Shown here piece by piece: positions 46,701 through 58,600 of a stretch of 64,000 nucleotides of DNA; the stretch's first letter is position 1; each line of letters opens with the position of its first letter. The stretch is from Ectocarpus siliculosus (lineage: Eukaryota; Sar; Phaeophyceae; Ectocarpales; Ectocarpaceae). Position numbers and translations under genes: made by a program. The notes beneath the pieces are model-generated. The model did not search any database. It was not told the origin of the DNA and worked only from the letters and a program-made list of their open reading frames with translations. Where the stretch lies: assembly GCA_000310025.1 (NCBI GenBank), contig FN649740.1, positions 511,805-575,804 of the forward strand, read 5' to 3'.

Positions 46701-49700
46701 GGACGTTCCCAAGGTAAGGAATGCCGTTGAGGTTAAGAGCCTTGGCGGCCTCCTCGGGGTTTCTCATGACACAGAAGGCGAACTTCGAGTTCAGACGGCA
46801 GGATGTCACCGGATTCCCAGGCTGAAGGTTGAGCCCCACCTTTTCCGCGAGGAACGCCGTATTCAGAACGAAACGAGGTAAATTAATCTACGCAGTTGAT
46901 ATTGTGGACACAAGGGTGGACAGCAAGATGCGCAGGCGAAATAGATGGTGTGGGAGCAAAAAAGCAGGAAGACGGCAGGAAAAGTCACAACACGCTGCGC
47001 TTTTCCGAGATTGAGCAATTGCATTGTATCGTCCTTTTCAATCACCTCGGACGCAGGAACACAAACGGAACCAACGGATCTTTCCATGAACGGATCTTTC
47101 TTTCCATCCCCGCCAACCCTCACCAAACACCAAATGACCGCTCACATCACGGGTTCTCGAAAATACGCAAGGTACAACCATCACCCTACAATGTATTCAT
47201 AATACGAGCATGTGCTTGGAAGGGAAGGATCCATATTCCCCTTGCTAAGAGACGCAACACACGCGCAAAAAAAAAAAGCAAAAGGTGACGAGTAGGATCG
47301 ATCCGTTGCTGACGCGTGTCGTGTATGATACCTTGAGCATCGCCGCGTTGAGGAAGTCCACTAGCCCCTGCTGTGTCGTCCCGACGGGGATGTTTCCGAC
47401 GAAGATTTCGATCTGGCTCTTCATCTGGGGGGTCATGGCAGCCGGCATTCCGCCTAAACCACCCATGGCACCTGTCGCATTGAAATATTTCATTGAAATG
47501 TGTCGAGGTCGTATGTAGTCTCTTTGTGCTTTTGTTGCTTGTAACGGTATCGTTGTTGCCGTCGTTACTGCCATCGTTGATTTCGCCGTTGCTATTGAAG
47601 TTGTTTGTGGTGTTTTCGATGTTGCCGTGGTTGTCGCCATCATTGATTTTGTTGTTGTTGTTGTTGTTCTTGTTGCTATTAATATTGGTCTTGTTTCGTT
47701 TCTGTTCGTCCTCCCAAGGTCATTGCCCGAGGTGGGTCTAACGTAGGACGACAATACTCCACCTCCTGCAATTTTCGAGCCAAGCAGGTGATGGCCGTTC
47801 AGCCCGACCAACACCAGCTGCGCCAAGCCTTAGCCTTGCTACCTTGCTATCGCGGAGAACTTTCGACTCTAACGCAGAAAACCATACTCCTATACCAGCA
47901 AGCAATGAACAGCCCCCGCCAATACCCAAACAACAGTCGCCTCAATTGTCCCGCCCAATACTGTTGACTCTCGATTGTGCGCATGCAGCACTTGCCTGGA
48001 AGGCCCAGCCCACCCAAGCCACCAGCACCAGCTGCGTGCACGCTTGCCGGAGGAAGACCTACCAACCCCAACCCACCCCCGCCCAGGCCCGGGATGCCCA
48101 GGAGGCCCGAGCCGGCGGCGCCAGGGGTGGCCCCGAGACCTAAACCGGTCGCATTTTGATAAAGAGAGAACCAATAGGCCAAAAAGAGGTACAGCAGTAG
48201 CGGAAGAAAAGCGGGGGCAAAGGCAAAGGAAACGTCGTGGACGTGACAGGAAAGTTCGGCACTAAACATTGAGGCTGGCAGCATCCGGCCTCGTACAAGG
48301 CACTCGTTGTCACTCCTGAGTTGGGTATGGTACGATATGATATGATACATCGTTTCACGAAGAGGCAGACCTTCACTCACGCAGCGTATGATACAAACGT
48401 TCATATACACGCGGGGCGGCCGAGAAACGAACACTACTCTTTGATCAACCACCGCAAATCCCAATCCCCTCCCCCCCGCTGCCCTCACCGCCTTGGAGAT
48501 CGACGGCGCCGGTGGGAGGGGGCGCGAAGCGTGACTTCTTTCGCCGCGGGGGCTCTTCCGATGCCGCGGGCTTTTTCTCCTCGACGCTAGACCCCTCAGC
48601 AGGGGCCTTGTCGCCGGACCCGTCGCCACCGGCGTTCCCAGCGCTGTGTGCGTTTATGGTTGTAGTTTGGATTTTTTCAGCGTGTCGGTGCATTTCAGGC
48701 ACAGCAGCAGTGGCCGTACAGGTCGATAATTCCCTGAGTTATGCTTGAGTCCAGGCCGAATCTATAGAATGCCGGTTGCCCGCCTATAATGCCGGTTCAA
48801 AGGGGCTGGCGCCTACCGGCATCATAGCGGGACCACTTCTGCACACCAAGACACGAACAGCAGTGCTCATGGGAGAACCAACTACCAACCGGAACCAGAC
48901 AACGGAGATAGGCAAAACATGCACCATGTACCCGTCTGCCATCTACATACCAACGCAAGCGACACCCAACATGCCGAGAGTGCCTGAACGGAGACTGATT
49001 CGTCACCTGGAGGTGTCGGTTGTGCCCGGAGCAGCTTCTTCGACATCAACCTTGAGCGTCATCTCGCCCATCTTGAAAAACGGCAGTATAAGTAAGCGGA
49101 GCAGGGTTAATCGATGGATCGGTACAAGACCAGCAGTGACGGGGTAGGGTAGGATCGGGTCCTACGGGTCCACAAACGCGGGTGGGCCGTAAGAAAAGGG
49201 TGGGGGAAACGAAAGAGAGGGAGTTCAACGTTTTTCGGCATGTTCGCTAAGACGGGAAGACTCGTGTTTCTCTCAACACCGTCGTCAACACCGCCGGGTC
49301 GAAAAACACGACGAGCAACATGCACGCCGCCAGCGCTTGGAGCCCCTAGACCTAGAAAGACATAGATGCCGTCTGATGGGTGTTATCGAAAGCCACACCT
49401 TAAGACTCCCAGTGTCCTTTGGTAAACGCCAACCGGCATCAAAACGTGCAACAAAAACCAACGCAGCTGGTTAATCACCCACTCACCGCAAAGACTTCAA
49501 CGCCCCCCTTCGACTGCCGTGGGTGTACCTATGTCGTGATCTTTCTGCGATTGTATTCTCAATAAACCAGAGATGATTCCATGATCAAGAGACAAATAAA
49601 CGGTATGTGCATATTTCTGAATGGTGAACGCACCTCAAGGTCGTGGAATCCCTTCTTGGCCTTGGCCGTGTCGTCGTCCGTAGAGTACCGACACGTGCAC

Positions 49701-51639
49701 GTCAGGCTATCGCCGTCCACGTTGCACCGAAAAATGTCCACCTGCACCAGCGCCATTTTTTGTGCCATCGTGGGGTGACAAAGATGGTTGTAAGCACGAT
49801 CCGAAAAACGTCCAAAAGAGGGGGGCAAGGGTAGATTTAACTGTGTAACAGTAGTGGCTTTCAGGGACAGGGCCAAGCAGGCAGTAGGCGCATGACAGCG
49901 CTAAAACAGAGGCGAAAGCCGGATGGGGAACTTTAAGCTCGTGAGAATGATGTGCAATGAAAACGACAATAGTGTTGGGTACAAGGGGATATGTGTAGAT
50001 TGATCTGTCGGTTTTAGACACCTCGTTTGTCGGAGATCTCTGCGCCCCAAGAAATATCTTAGCGCCAAACTCAAATATGTCATCACCAACAGCGCAGAAA
50101 ACCATGCGGGTTTCGAAAATGGTTCCGGTCGGATGCGCTTACCATGTCGCTTCTCTGCCCCCCACAGGGTACCAAAGAACAGGGACGCTGGATTGGTGGC
50201 TTACAATCCAATACAAACCCTTGCTTGATATGCACTACTGTATCATACCAGGTACATGAACTATCGTGCCGCATCGATCTGATTGATGGTGACTGTCCGC
50301 GGTCTGCTATTGTATGCATAACTACCAAAGCATACCGCCAAGTTTTCTCTGCTGAGATTCATCTACATTGCGCAGCGGATCTAGGGACGCACGAAAATGG
50401 CGCAAACGCTTCCTGTCGTGTATCTACACAAGGCAAACCCACGGACTACTGGCTGTCAGGACCGTTAAAAATGGGGATATGTCGGTTGTGTGTAGAGTAT
50501 CTATATACTACACGGCGCGCACAGTTTAGGTTGGTAGATTGTGCCTGTTGATGCAGATAGATCGGTAGATACCAGGGGCGATGCCTGCGAAAGTCCCCAA
50601 CAATCGGCAGTCCATTCAAGCCCTTTGAATCTGGGACTTGCGGCAGTCAGGACTGGTCCCAGGAACGCAGCTTCAAATCTGACAAGCCGAGCTCCCGCGG
50701 AAACCCGAAACTGCTGCGTTTTTCTATTTCTAATTAGGAGGGACTGAAAATAGAAATACTTTCGCTGACGCTATGGATTCATTGCTAATCTACTGCTTAC
50801 AGTATGCATATCTTTGACTATTTTCTTCGATAGAGATGGATTCGTTGGGTCATAGAAGTACTGAGAAGAAAAAAAATGAGTCGAGCTGTTTCTACTGATG
50901 AGCAGCCGGTGTACATGACAGCAGTAGTCAAACGCATTTGAATCAACACGCTTTGTATTTTGACAGGTTCGTGTTTCGTGTGTTGCTTTCTTCGTTGGGT
51001 GATGAAGCAGAGGGGCGATTCAACATCAACCTATCTGTAGGTTCTCAGAGGGTTAAATATATTTGCACCTTTGCCGCGCCATCGGTTCTCCAATCAAAAT
51101 GCAGTTGGGGTGTTGCGGCAGTCGTAAAAGCTATTATAGGTCGGTAATCAGTAGACTACAGGAGTAGATGTTCGTGGAAAAAACACAAACCCTTGTCACA
51201 GGAGACAAGAGACTGCGAGGCTGCCTGGACAAGGATCTCTCGGGTTCCGCCAACAAAGCAAATATTGCTGCTGTTATGTTATCCTACTCCCTCTGTCTGG
51301 CTCGTGGTGATGCCCTTCTCCACTACTGCTGCCGAACCAACCTTGGGCGGGTTGTTCATTGTTTCCAGGTATGGGTCTATCCTCCGAAAACAGCAACAGA
51401 GATACGCCAGTCAACCGAGGACACCGACAATTGGACAGGTCCAAGACGGTTTGCTGCGGGCGTACCCCACGAATGGCCAACAAGGACGCGCGGGAGAGAC
51501 GGTACAAGTACAGCATCATCATCATCGTTGGTTCGTTGGTTCGCTCCCCTCGTACCTGGCCGATGGTCTCGAGCAGCCCTTTGATCTCCGCCTCGGGCAG
51601 GGAGGATGGGAAACCCTTGATTGTCATCATGGCAACCAT
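37287..51639 (-). CDS. U2AF large-subunit-like splicing factor with four RRM-type domains
   Basis: Probable 3' splice-site recognition factor. Exons: 51639-51556, 49741-49634, 49071-49007, 48643-48489, 48139-47996, 47471-47332, 46839-46693, 43900-43775, 42931-42746, 39047-38862, 37849-37715 and 37385-37287 (stop TGA), giving 524 residues with every phase closing. Order: an N-terminal RRM (MTIKGFPSSLPEAEIKGLL ... HDLE); a basic/acidic linker with RRKKSRFAPPP; a Gly/Leu-rich spacer; an RRM with RNP2 IEIFVGNIP and PGNPV insert; a second similar RRM with CEVFVGNIP, PPNPI and FAFLEM, ending GRPKKYEGP as U2AF65 RRM1 does; and a C-terminal UHM with VTPEELTDDEAQKE, VEDMTEECSKYG and the RXF signature (SRTF). 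Intron 5 appears to be GC-AG. No RS domain is seen, and the 5' end (first Met at 51639) is provisional because an upstream exon may exist. Confidence 0.87.
37883..38324 (-). repeat. R1+R2 composite repeat, inverted copy c (splicing-factor intron 10)
   Basis: On the minus strand it reads: poly-C, GGCGGTAACCATAATGGTGG, GATCGCACCACGTTGTG, TTAAAATGGTCAAGCACC, then one R2 unit ending in the GTAGGGATGCGAGGTCAATGG block, GAGTACAC and a C run. This is the same order as 22559-23121. Relative to its host gene it is in the sense direction, as are both copies in the kinase gene. Confidence 0.88.
38681..38815 (+). repeat. Diverged R1-end fragment
   Basis: It begins GGCCGACGAAAAC, as does R1 copy a, and keeps GATGCGAGATCAATGGTCCA, GAGGTCAATGGTCTAAC and GGCATGCACGGTTTCGAGTAC, with the AGGTCAATGG block present twice in diverged form. 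It lies in splicing-factor intron 10, close to exon 10, and is oriented opposite to copy c. Confidence 0.6.
40505..40870 (+). repeat. GA-rich low-complexity tract
   Basis: Long stretches of GA and GACA on the plus strand (for example 40740-40815), read as CT-rich in the sense strand of the splicing-factor intron 9. Similar GA-rich DNA recurs near 42220-42320. It gives long spurious Ser/Leu frames on the minus strand. Confidence 0.85.
41125..41197. repeat. Near-perfect foldback (30-base arms)
   Basis: The left arm 41125-41154 (from TGTCTATAATCCC to CCCCTCG) is complementary to the right arm 41168-41197 with one mismatch in 30. The 13-base spacer contains another copy of CGAGGGGACA, so this decamer occurs twice in direct and once in inverted order. 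It is in splicing-factor intron 9 (42745-39048). The form is that of a tiny foldback element or an RNA hairpin. No target duplication was evident. Confidence 0.9.
43424..43482 (+). repeat. 21-base tandem repeat
   Basis: About 2.8 copies of a unit reading GTGTCTGTCGGACTGGTGTCT, preceded by four CTATCCTT-like octamers near 43288-43318. Both lie in splicing-factor intron 8. Confidence 0.85.
44030..44080 (+). repeat. GGAAGGGAGGGA tandem repeat
   Basis: Four consecutive copies of a 12-base purine unit in splicing-factor intron 7. A related run of GGGAGGGAGGGAGG lies near 45745-45770. Confidence 0.9.
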
Positions 51640-52686
51640 GGCAGAAAAAATTCTATTGAACTTACTGCTGCAAGAGGTCGGAGGCGCTTCGCTTGGTGGA
51701 GAGCGAGAGAGACAGAGCTGCAGAGAGAGAGAGCGGTAGAGCGGCGGAGCAGAGGAGGCAGGTACGGGGCAGGTACGGCAGCTGCGACAGATGCTGTAGG
51801 GTCGAAATATTGTCTGAGGTGCCCCCGCGAACCGGAATGAAACCGTTCCCCAACACGAACGCCTAACACCGACGCCTCAGCCTCCGTGTGTGTCGATGTC
51901 ATGGTGTTGGAACCCGGATCATATACAAGCTGGGGGTGGGTTTTTGTGGAGTGTGGACCGTATGTCATTTTACGTCTGTATGCTGGTTCAGAGAAGAGAG
52001 CGAGCGCTCCTTTCTTCGACGCACGACCCAAATAATAGTTTCGTACGTTGGGTCACATTTTGTGTTAGCCTGCGACAATGGCAATTCTTGGTTTTCCTTG
52101 AAGAGTATCGAACAGCAGGTATTGGGTTGTGGCAGAACGTTCCCAGTGTAAAAACGACCGACAACAGCAACAGCGGTACAGGCGGCAACGGCAACAAACA
52201 GCGGCAGCGACAACAACAACAAACCGGCAAGGGACAACGTAAACGACACCACCTCTACCACCTCCGCCACCTCCACCTCCACCTCCACCTCCACCTCCAC
52301 CTCCACCTCCACCACCACCAACAGCAACAAGAACAACAACGACAATGACACGGAACGTGCGCAGTTCTACACCCTCCATCCTCTTGGTGTTTTTGGGCCG
52401 GCTGGGGCGTGACCTTCACCGTATTTTCTATACCACAACATTCCTCAGCCTCGCCTTCCGGCGGTCGTTCTTCGGTGTCCATCTAGTGTACAGTACCTTC
52501 GTACTTGAAAACCGTTGCACATGGTGAAGCCATCTAGAAATCATTCGTCGACTACTACAGTAGCCTAGGCCATGGGCCTTAAACATTGCACTTAGGGGAC
52601 GAAACAACACCAGCCGTGCAGACAGAAGGAAAGATCGCAACCAATTTCCTAGCTCTCGTGGTTGCCAACATGTGGCATTGCCCATG
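51640..52686. other. Spacer between two minus-strand genes
   Basis: Only about 1.05 kb separates the stop of the acidic protein (52687) from the first placed exon of the splicing factor. It includes a (CACCTC)n run at about 52252-52315. A minus-strand frame from an ATG at 52482, beginning MDTEERPPEGEAEE, could be a 5' exon of the splicing factor. A donor after GGAGG and an acceptor before 51652 would be in phase, but the evidence is weak and it is not included in the model. Confidence 0.4.
52252..52315 (+). repeat. (CACCTC)n hexamer repeat
   Basis: About ten CACCTC/CACCAC hexamers. They lie between the acidic-protein stop and the splicing-factor gene and generate Gly-, Trp/Arg- or Val/Glu-repeat frames on the minus strand that are not genes. 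Confidence 0.9.
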
Positions 52687-55600
52687 CTATGGGTCCTCGA
52701 AATCATCTCCAAAGTCATCTCCATCCTCGTCAGACAGCTCTGTTGCTGCTCCTGCTGCTGCCGGCGCTGCTGCTGCGGTGGCTGTTGCTGTCGCTGCCGT
52801 TCCCGCTGGTGTCGAAACCTGATCCACAGACCCCCTTCGCACTCCGTCCTCTTCGCGGTTCTCCGCCTGGTTGTCAAGCAACTTTGGATGTGTATCAATT
52901 TGTGAGGGGAGTAGCGGCGGACAAATGCGGTCGGATGGTGCTGGAGGTGGTGATGGGCCTTGCCTCCGGGGAATAGAATTGTGGGGTAGAGGGCTGACGC
53001 ACCTGCCCCATACGATGAGGTGGAACACCCGCTACAAACAAGGCAACGTGCGGCACTCTGAATGGTTGCACAGCTAGATAGAGGTCCTTCAAGCTATGCA
53101 CACGGCAGTGACAAATATACAATGTACGCATTCTTTCAGGATGGCGTGATTGGTCAAGCAATTTAGGATGACACTAACGTACGTGGATATTACTTGCATG
53201 CCTCTTACCTCCTCCACGGATTGCCTTGACTCCATAGCTTCTCGTTGCGACGATTCTCCACCCGGTTCTCTTTCTTCACTTCCGGTGACCGACTCATCTC
53301 TGGCTCCTGCTGTTGCTACGGATTCTGGAAGATTCAAGTCTTCCGACTCGCTGAAGGCCTCAGCCCCCCCACCGCCGTCCTGTTGTGCAGACGCTACCAA
53401 GGTCTCCTCTCTACTACCAACCTCTGGAGTGCTGGTTTTCTGCCCTGCTTGGACGTTATCGAAACCGACATCCCCATCTTCTTTGTCCGATCCCGCTGAG
53501 GCAAAATCGTCCTCGAAATCCTCCTCGAAGTCCTCGCCTTCTGTCATCGAATGCGTTTCTTTTGCTTCCCCGCCAACCTCCGCTTGTTCCCCGACTGGAC
53601 CACCAGATAAGCCTTCGTCCCTCGGTTCTTTCCCACTCAGGGAGGGCGAAGGCACATCTTCAGGTGCTGCTGAGAGATGACGCTCTTCCTTCGTCGCATT
53701 TCCTGCGCCTTCGTTTTCGTCGTCGACTTCTTCGGCGGGGTTCCTTTCCAGCGATGGCGATGGCGATGACTCTGCTGGAAAGGGAGTGTCACCCGGCACC
53801 GATCTTATCTCCTCAGTCCCTGCCGTGCCCATTGTGGGTGGCTGAGCCGGCTCCGCTTCCTCTTGTTCAAACTCCATTTCGAAGTGATCTTCTTCCGCTG
53901 CGTCTCCGGCGATCGCAATGGCTGGGACAGCATCGCTATCGGCCCCCGACATTTCTGCTCTGCTCGACGTGGATGTCTGAGGAACCAACCCCTCCGGGCT
54001 CGTTGCTAGTGGAGAGTCCTCCTGTACCCCAACCTCCTCAATAACGTCTTGTACTGAATCGTCGGTCAAGAAACAATCGTTCTCGTTGACCTGATCGGTG
54101 GACTCCGGGGCAGAGACGGGAACACTGGATTCTGCTGCTGCCTCTGCTCCTGCTTCTGCCGCTGCTTCTGCTGCTACTTCTGCTGCTGCTACTTGGTGGG
54201 TGTCTCCGCTTCTTACACTCATTTCTTCGGTATCGTTGTCGTCCGCAGTGTCTGCAAAGCGGTCTTCGAACTCGATTAGCGATGTTCGGCTGGTGTTGGG
54301 CGGCTCACTCTGCCCCGAAGGTTGCCGTGGTTCCATGGCGGAGGGATTTGTCATGGAAACCACCGCTTCCGTACCAGTATAACCATCCTCCGGGTAATAA
54401 TTCTGGATTGCTTCTGCTTTTTTGTTGCTTGCCGCACCATTCGCTGCGAGCCTGGGGGCGTCGGACACGCTCCTTTCGGACACCCGTTCCAAGGCCGAGC
54501 TTTCAGCTGCTGCTACTGCTGCGGCCGCTACTTCTGATGCCATACTCGTTTCAATATCGTCCTGGATGGTTTCCTCCGGAGCATCCTCGAACTCGGAGGC
54601 GTAGCCCTCACCCGCAGAAACCTTAGCCATGTTCCCTAACGAATCTATTGATATCGACGCCGGTGTTAGGTCATCGGTATGGTGCTTGGTTGTTGTCGGT
54701 AGCGGCTGTTGTTGAGCTTCGTCGTACTTAGTCTCCAAGTCACCCCCCTCGTGAGACTGCACCTCCTGCGCATCCCCTCCCTCTGCCAGCAGCTCTCTTT
54801 CGGCTGCATCAACCCGGCCGGGTTCGTCGACAGCTGTTGTTTCTGTTGACATGCTCGGATTGCTTGCCGTTTCGCCCGGTGACCCTCTAGGGTCGTCGTC
54901 TGGTTCTTGGATGTATTGCTCAGGTTCGGCTCCCGCTCCCGTGGCACTGGTGCCCTCCATGTCTCCGAAGTCTTCGTCATAGTTCTCTGACCGCGGCGTT
55001 TGGCTTGCCAGTGCGCCACCTCCCCCCGTAGCAGGAACGTCGATGGACGAGGAAGGTGGTTCTTCCGGTTCTGCAAGCGAGGCAGCCGTTCGGTTCGAAG
55101 GTACAACAACGATGGTCTTGGCGCTTTGGTCATGCTCGTCGTCTTCCTCCGAATATTCGTTTCCGTAGTCATCTTCGGCTTTACTCTCCTCCCTCGCATG
55201 AACGCCTTCCGATGGCCCTCCGTCGTGTTCAGTTCCACCCGGTCCGGACACAACCGACTCTGAAACGGTAGTCTTGTCGGGGCACACATCGGCATTCGAC
55301 AGGACAGATCCCGTCGTACCACCTCCCCCACGGACGACACCGGATGCTGCTGCGGTTTCTCCACCTGCACGCGCCAGCGGGTCTACCCCTTTCCGGTTTT
55401 CCATTTGATCGGCGTCGTCGTCGTCGTAGTTGTCGTAGTAGTTATCGTCCTCGTCGGCAGCGAAATCATCCGCGTAGGAGCCGCTTTCTTCAACCCCCGC
55501 CCCCCCAGGAAGCCCTAGGCCGGCTTCGTTGTCGTCGACGGTGAAATCGTCGGCGTAAGAGCCGCTGGCCTCTATCCCTGTCTCCCCGAGCCCCCCCTGG

Positions 55601-58600
55601 CCATAATCGTTTTGGGAATCGGCAGGAGGAGCTTGCGCTTGTTTTACTGCCTTCGTTGTTTGGATGGCAGGTTCCTCCTTCTCGCGATCGCCGGTGATCT
55701 CGCCAGCTAACGCCATGTTTTCGTGGCTATCCGTCGGATGAGGGTTTCTGATCTGCTTTTGCAGAGATGGGGAAGAAACAGCAAGGGCATCTTTTAGCAC
55801 GCCTGCTGAGAAGGTCTAGATAGAGTCTTGGACTGATGTATATCTGGTGGTCTGTCTGCTACGTCTATTTAGGCAATAGGATAACGGGCAGATGTTCGGC
55901 CTCCTACACACTTTAGACGTGACCAAAACCAACAAATACGCGGCCCGTAAAGGACCCTCCACCATCATCACCATCGATAACAAGCAGGGCTGCTGTTTAA
56001 GTACTCCGAATGTTGGGCCCCTTACCGAATTTTCCTCCGACGCCGCAACCTCAACAGGTTCCACCTCCGACTGGTTTCCGGTGTGCTCGTCCGCCGCGTC
56101 GGCCCCATCTGCGTCAACGACGCTTGGCACTGACTGAGTGCCCGCCCCATCCCTTACGGAGCACTCGCTTCCGTCCCCCTCGGCCTCGACTAGGGGGCCT
56201 AGGTCATCGACCTTCGAGCCCCTCATCGCCGGTGGGTGCGATCTTCGCGGCTGCGGGCTCCTCTGCGCGGAACCTTGTGGCGGCAAGGCCGCCGCCGCGG
56301 GGTCTTCGTTCGATGGTTGGGAATCTGGATTGGGTTTGGCGTTCACGACCCCCCTCGGGTCCGCTTCTGTTCCGTCGCTGTTCGCGCTAACGCTGACAGA
56401 AGCTGATGTGGAGGCGGTGTTCTTTCTTTTCTTGTCAAAACACGGCTCGATCTTCTTCAAGGGCAAGAGGACCAGCCTTTGCGTCCCGGCCGCTACGTCC
56501 GGCTTCGTTTTCAGGCGTCGGGTCAGGGCGGCCGCCAAGGCCGAGGGTGAACGGGTCGCGTTGCTCCCGAAGGCATCGACTTTGTTCCGGGACAGCGAGA
56601 GCCAGAAGGTATCTCGCCTCGCTCGGTCGAACGCGCGGACGATCAGGCCGCCCTCGCCGCTCTTGCCCTCGAAGAGCGACAGCACGTACGACGCTCCAAC
56701 ATGAGGAAGCTTGTGGAGCGCCTTGTAGATAAGCCTGACCTCACATCCATCGACGTCATCGCTGCAATCTGTCGGATCCTCTTGGGCACGGGCAGGAGGA
56801 ACTAGCTGAGTCTCGTACCACGGCTCAAGAGCCATCCCGCTCCAATCTGCGAACTCCTCACAACCTTGCAGCTCCTCGAGCGCCCACGCACAGAGACTGG
56901 GTGGAGCACAAACGGGTTGGGACACGGCGAAAAGGATCTGCTTCACCTCCGTGTTTCGTGTGATGTTTTTTTTATCATATATGCCCAATCGAGCGCAACG
57001 CACAGGTATCAGGGCGGTTTTAAGTCCCAGTTCAATCGTAACAATTGTTGCAAGTCCAACACTTGCCACCTTTTCACATAAAAAAAATCGACGATCCGTC
57101 TTCACCTTGTGCGTTGGACACTGCGTCATGACACAGAAACAGTTTTTAAAGTTTCTATCTTCGGACCACCTCCCCTCCTTACCTGGCCACCGCGTGCCCG
57201 CCTTGCCTCTCGATCGCCTCGGGGAGAAGATTCTCTCTCTGAAGCACCGGCGCGAGAAACTGTGCCTTGGACGCGCTTGCCCGTTGTCCGGAGGTCTCGT
57301 GCAGCCTGCGCAGGAAGTCTTCGGCGGGGAGAGCCACCGCCTCGAACCCTTGCGGCCAGAGGAAATCCGAAGGCAGCTGGTCTTCGGGGCCGAGGAGGAA
57401 CACGACCGCCGCGCACACCGCCACCGTCGCAGGCAACGGGTCCAACTCTCTCAATATCTGCTCGATGTCGTCTACGGTAAGGCACGACAAGGCGGCCGAG
57501 TTTCCGCCTCCGAAGCGATCCGGTCGACTCCAGACGTCGGCTCCCCCTCGCTCACTGCTGTGCCCCCCTCCCCCCCCTGCCTTGAATTGGACCCCCTCCT
57601 GCCCATCCGCAGGAACCCCCTGTAAGCTTCTCGTCTGCTGGCTAGGTGGCGGGAAGCCTCTCTGCTGGTGATTCTGTGGCCTTTCGCCGAAGAGATCGTC
57701 GCCGCCGTTGTCGCCGCAGGTGCCGTCGTTAGAGAATCGTCCCGTCGCATCTCTTTGGCCTGCCTCCGCACCCCCTCCTCGCCCCGAAGCAGCAGCAGCG
57801 GACGTGGAATAACCCGAGCGCTTGCCGCCGCGAGCAATGGGCCCGGGCGAACGTCGATGAGGCGCTGGGGGGGAGGAGCCACCCATCGAATCCCCGAGCT
57901 CTTCTTTGCTCCAGAAGCGTCGGGAACTAAGGAAGTACTCCTCGTCTGCGGGGCTGCTGCTGAGAGACACCAGCTGGGACCTCGCCTGCTCGTACCTGCG
58001 TCCGGCCGAGTCATGTAGGAGTACAGCATCACTGGTTGACGGAGAACGCGGTTCTTGGCAACGCCTTACACACAACAGTAGTAGTCTAAGCCCTATATGG
58101 GGTACGGGCGATGAAACTACGCGTGTGTGCGGTCGGAGAGCAGACGCTGCACGCGCTCGGAAGATTGCATCATGGCATTGTTCGAAGATACTGCTGCGAA
58201 AAAATGTTTCGAATCGTCCTCGACACACACTGGAGAGACGTTTGCCCTATTGTGGAAGGAGGGGATCATTGTCCCCACACCAATTGGCCGACGGTTCTAT
58301 CTAAGCACCTATGCACATTACGAGAATTCGAGCCGTCACAATCAACTTGCCTTTTTCGCTGATTTTTTCGAATCACTATGCTCGATCTCGTTGACAAAAG
58401 GGAATTACCTCAACAACATAGTATCCACTACCAAACGTGGCCTGTTCTACAACACCGCGCGCGTTTAAAAATAGGCGACTCGCCATGTGGAAAGCCCCCC
58501 CTGATGTCGTCGGAGCTCCTCGTCGTCCGTGACCGGGTCTCTGCCGCAAGCAAAGCTACTCGCCGAGTAGGAGAAGGGCCTGCCGTCAGTGCGTTGCGAC

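Noticed and set aside
50590-50720. GC-richer patch considered as a structured RNA gene
   Set aside because: No tRNA boxes, snoRNA boxes or consistent stem pattern could be identified by eye.
52065-52379. Minus-strand Gly-run frame
   Set aside because: It is a translation of the (CACCTC)n hexamer repeat.
57472-58032. Alternative minus-strand frame of 186 codons inside the acidic-protein exon 4
   Set aside because: Overlaps the longer frame that carries the dynein-stalk-like pattern and that joins both neighbouring exons in phase.
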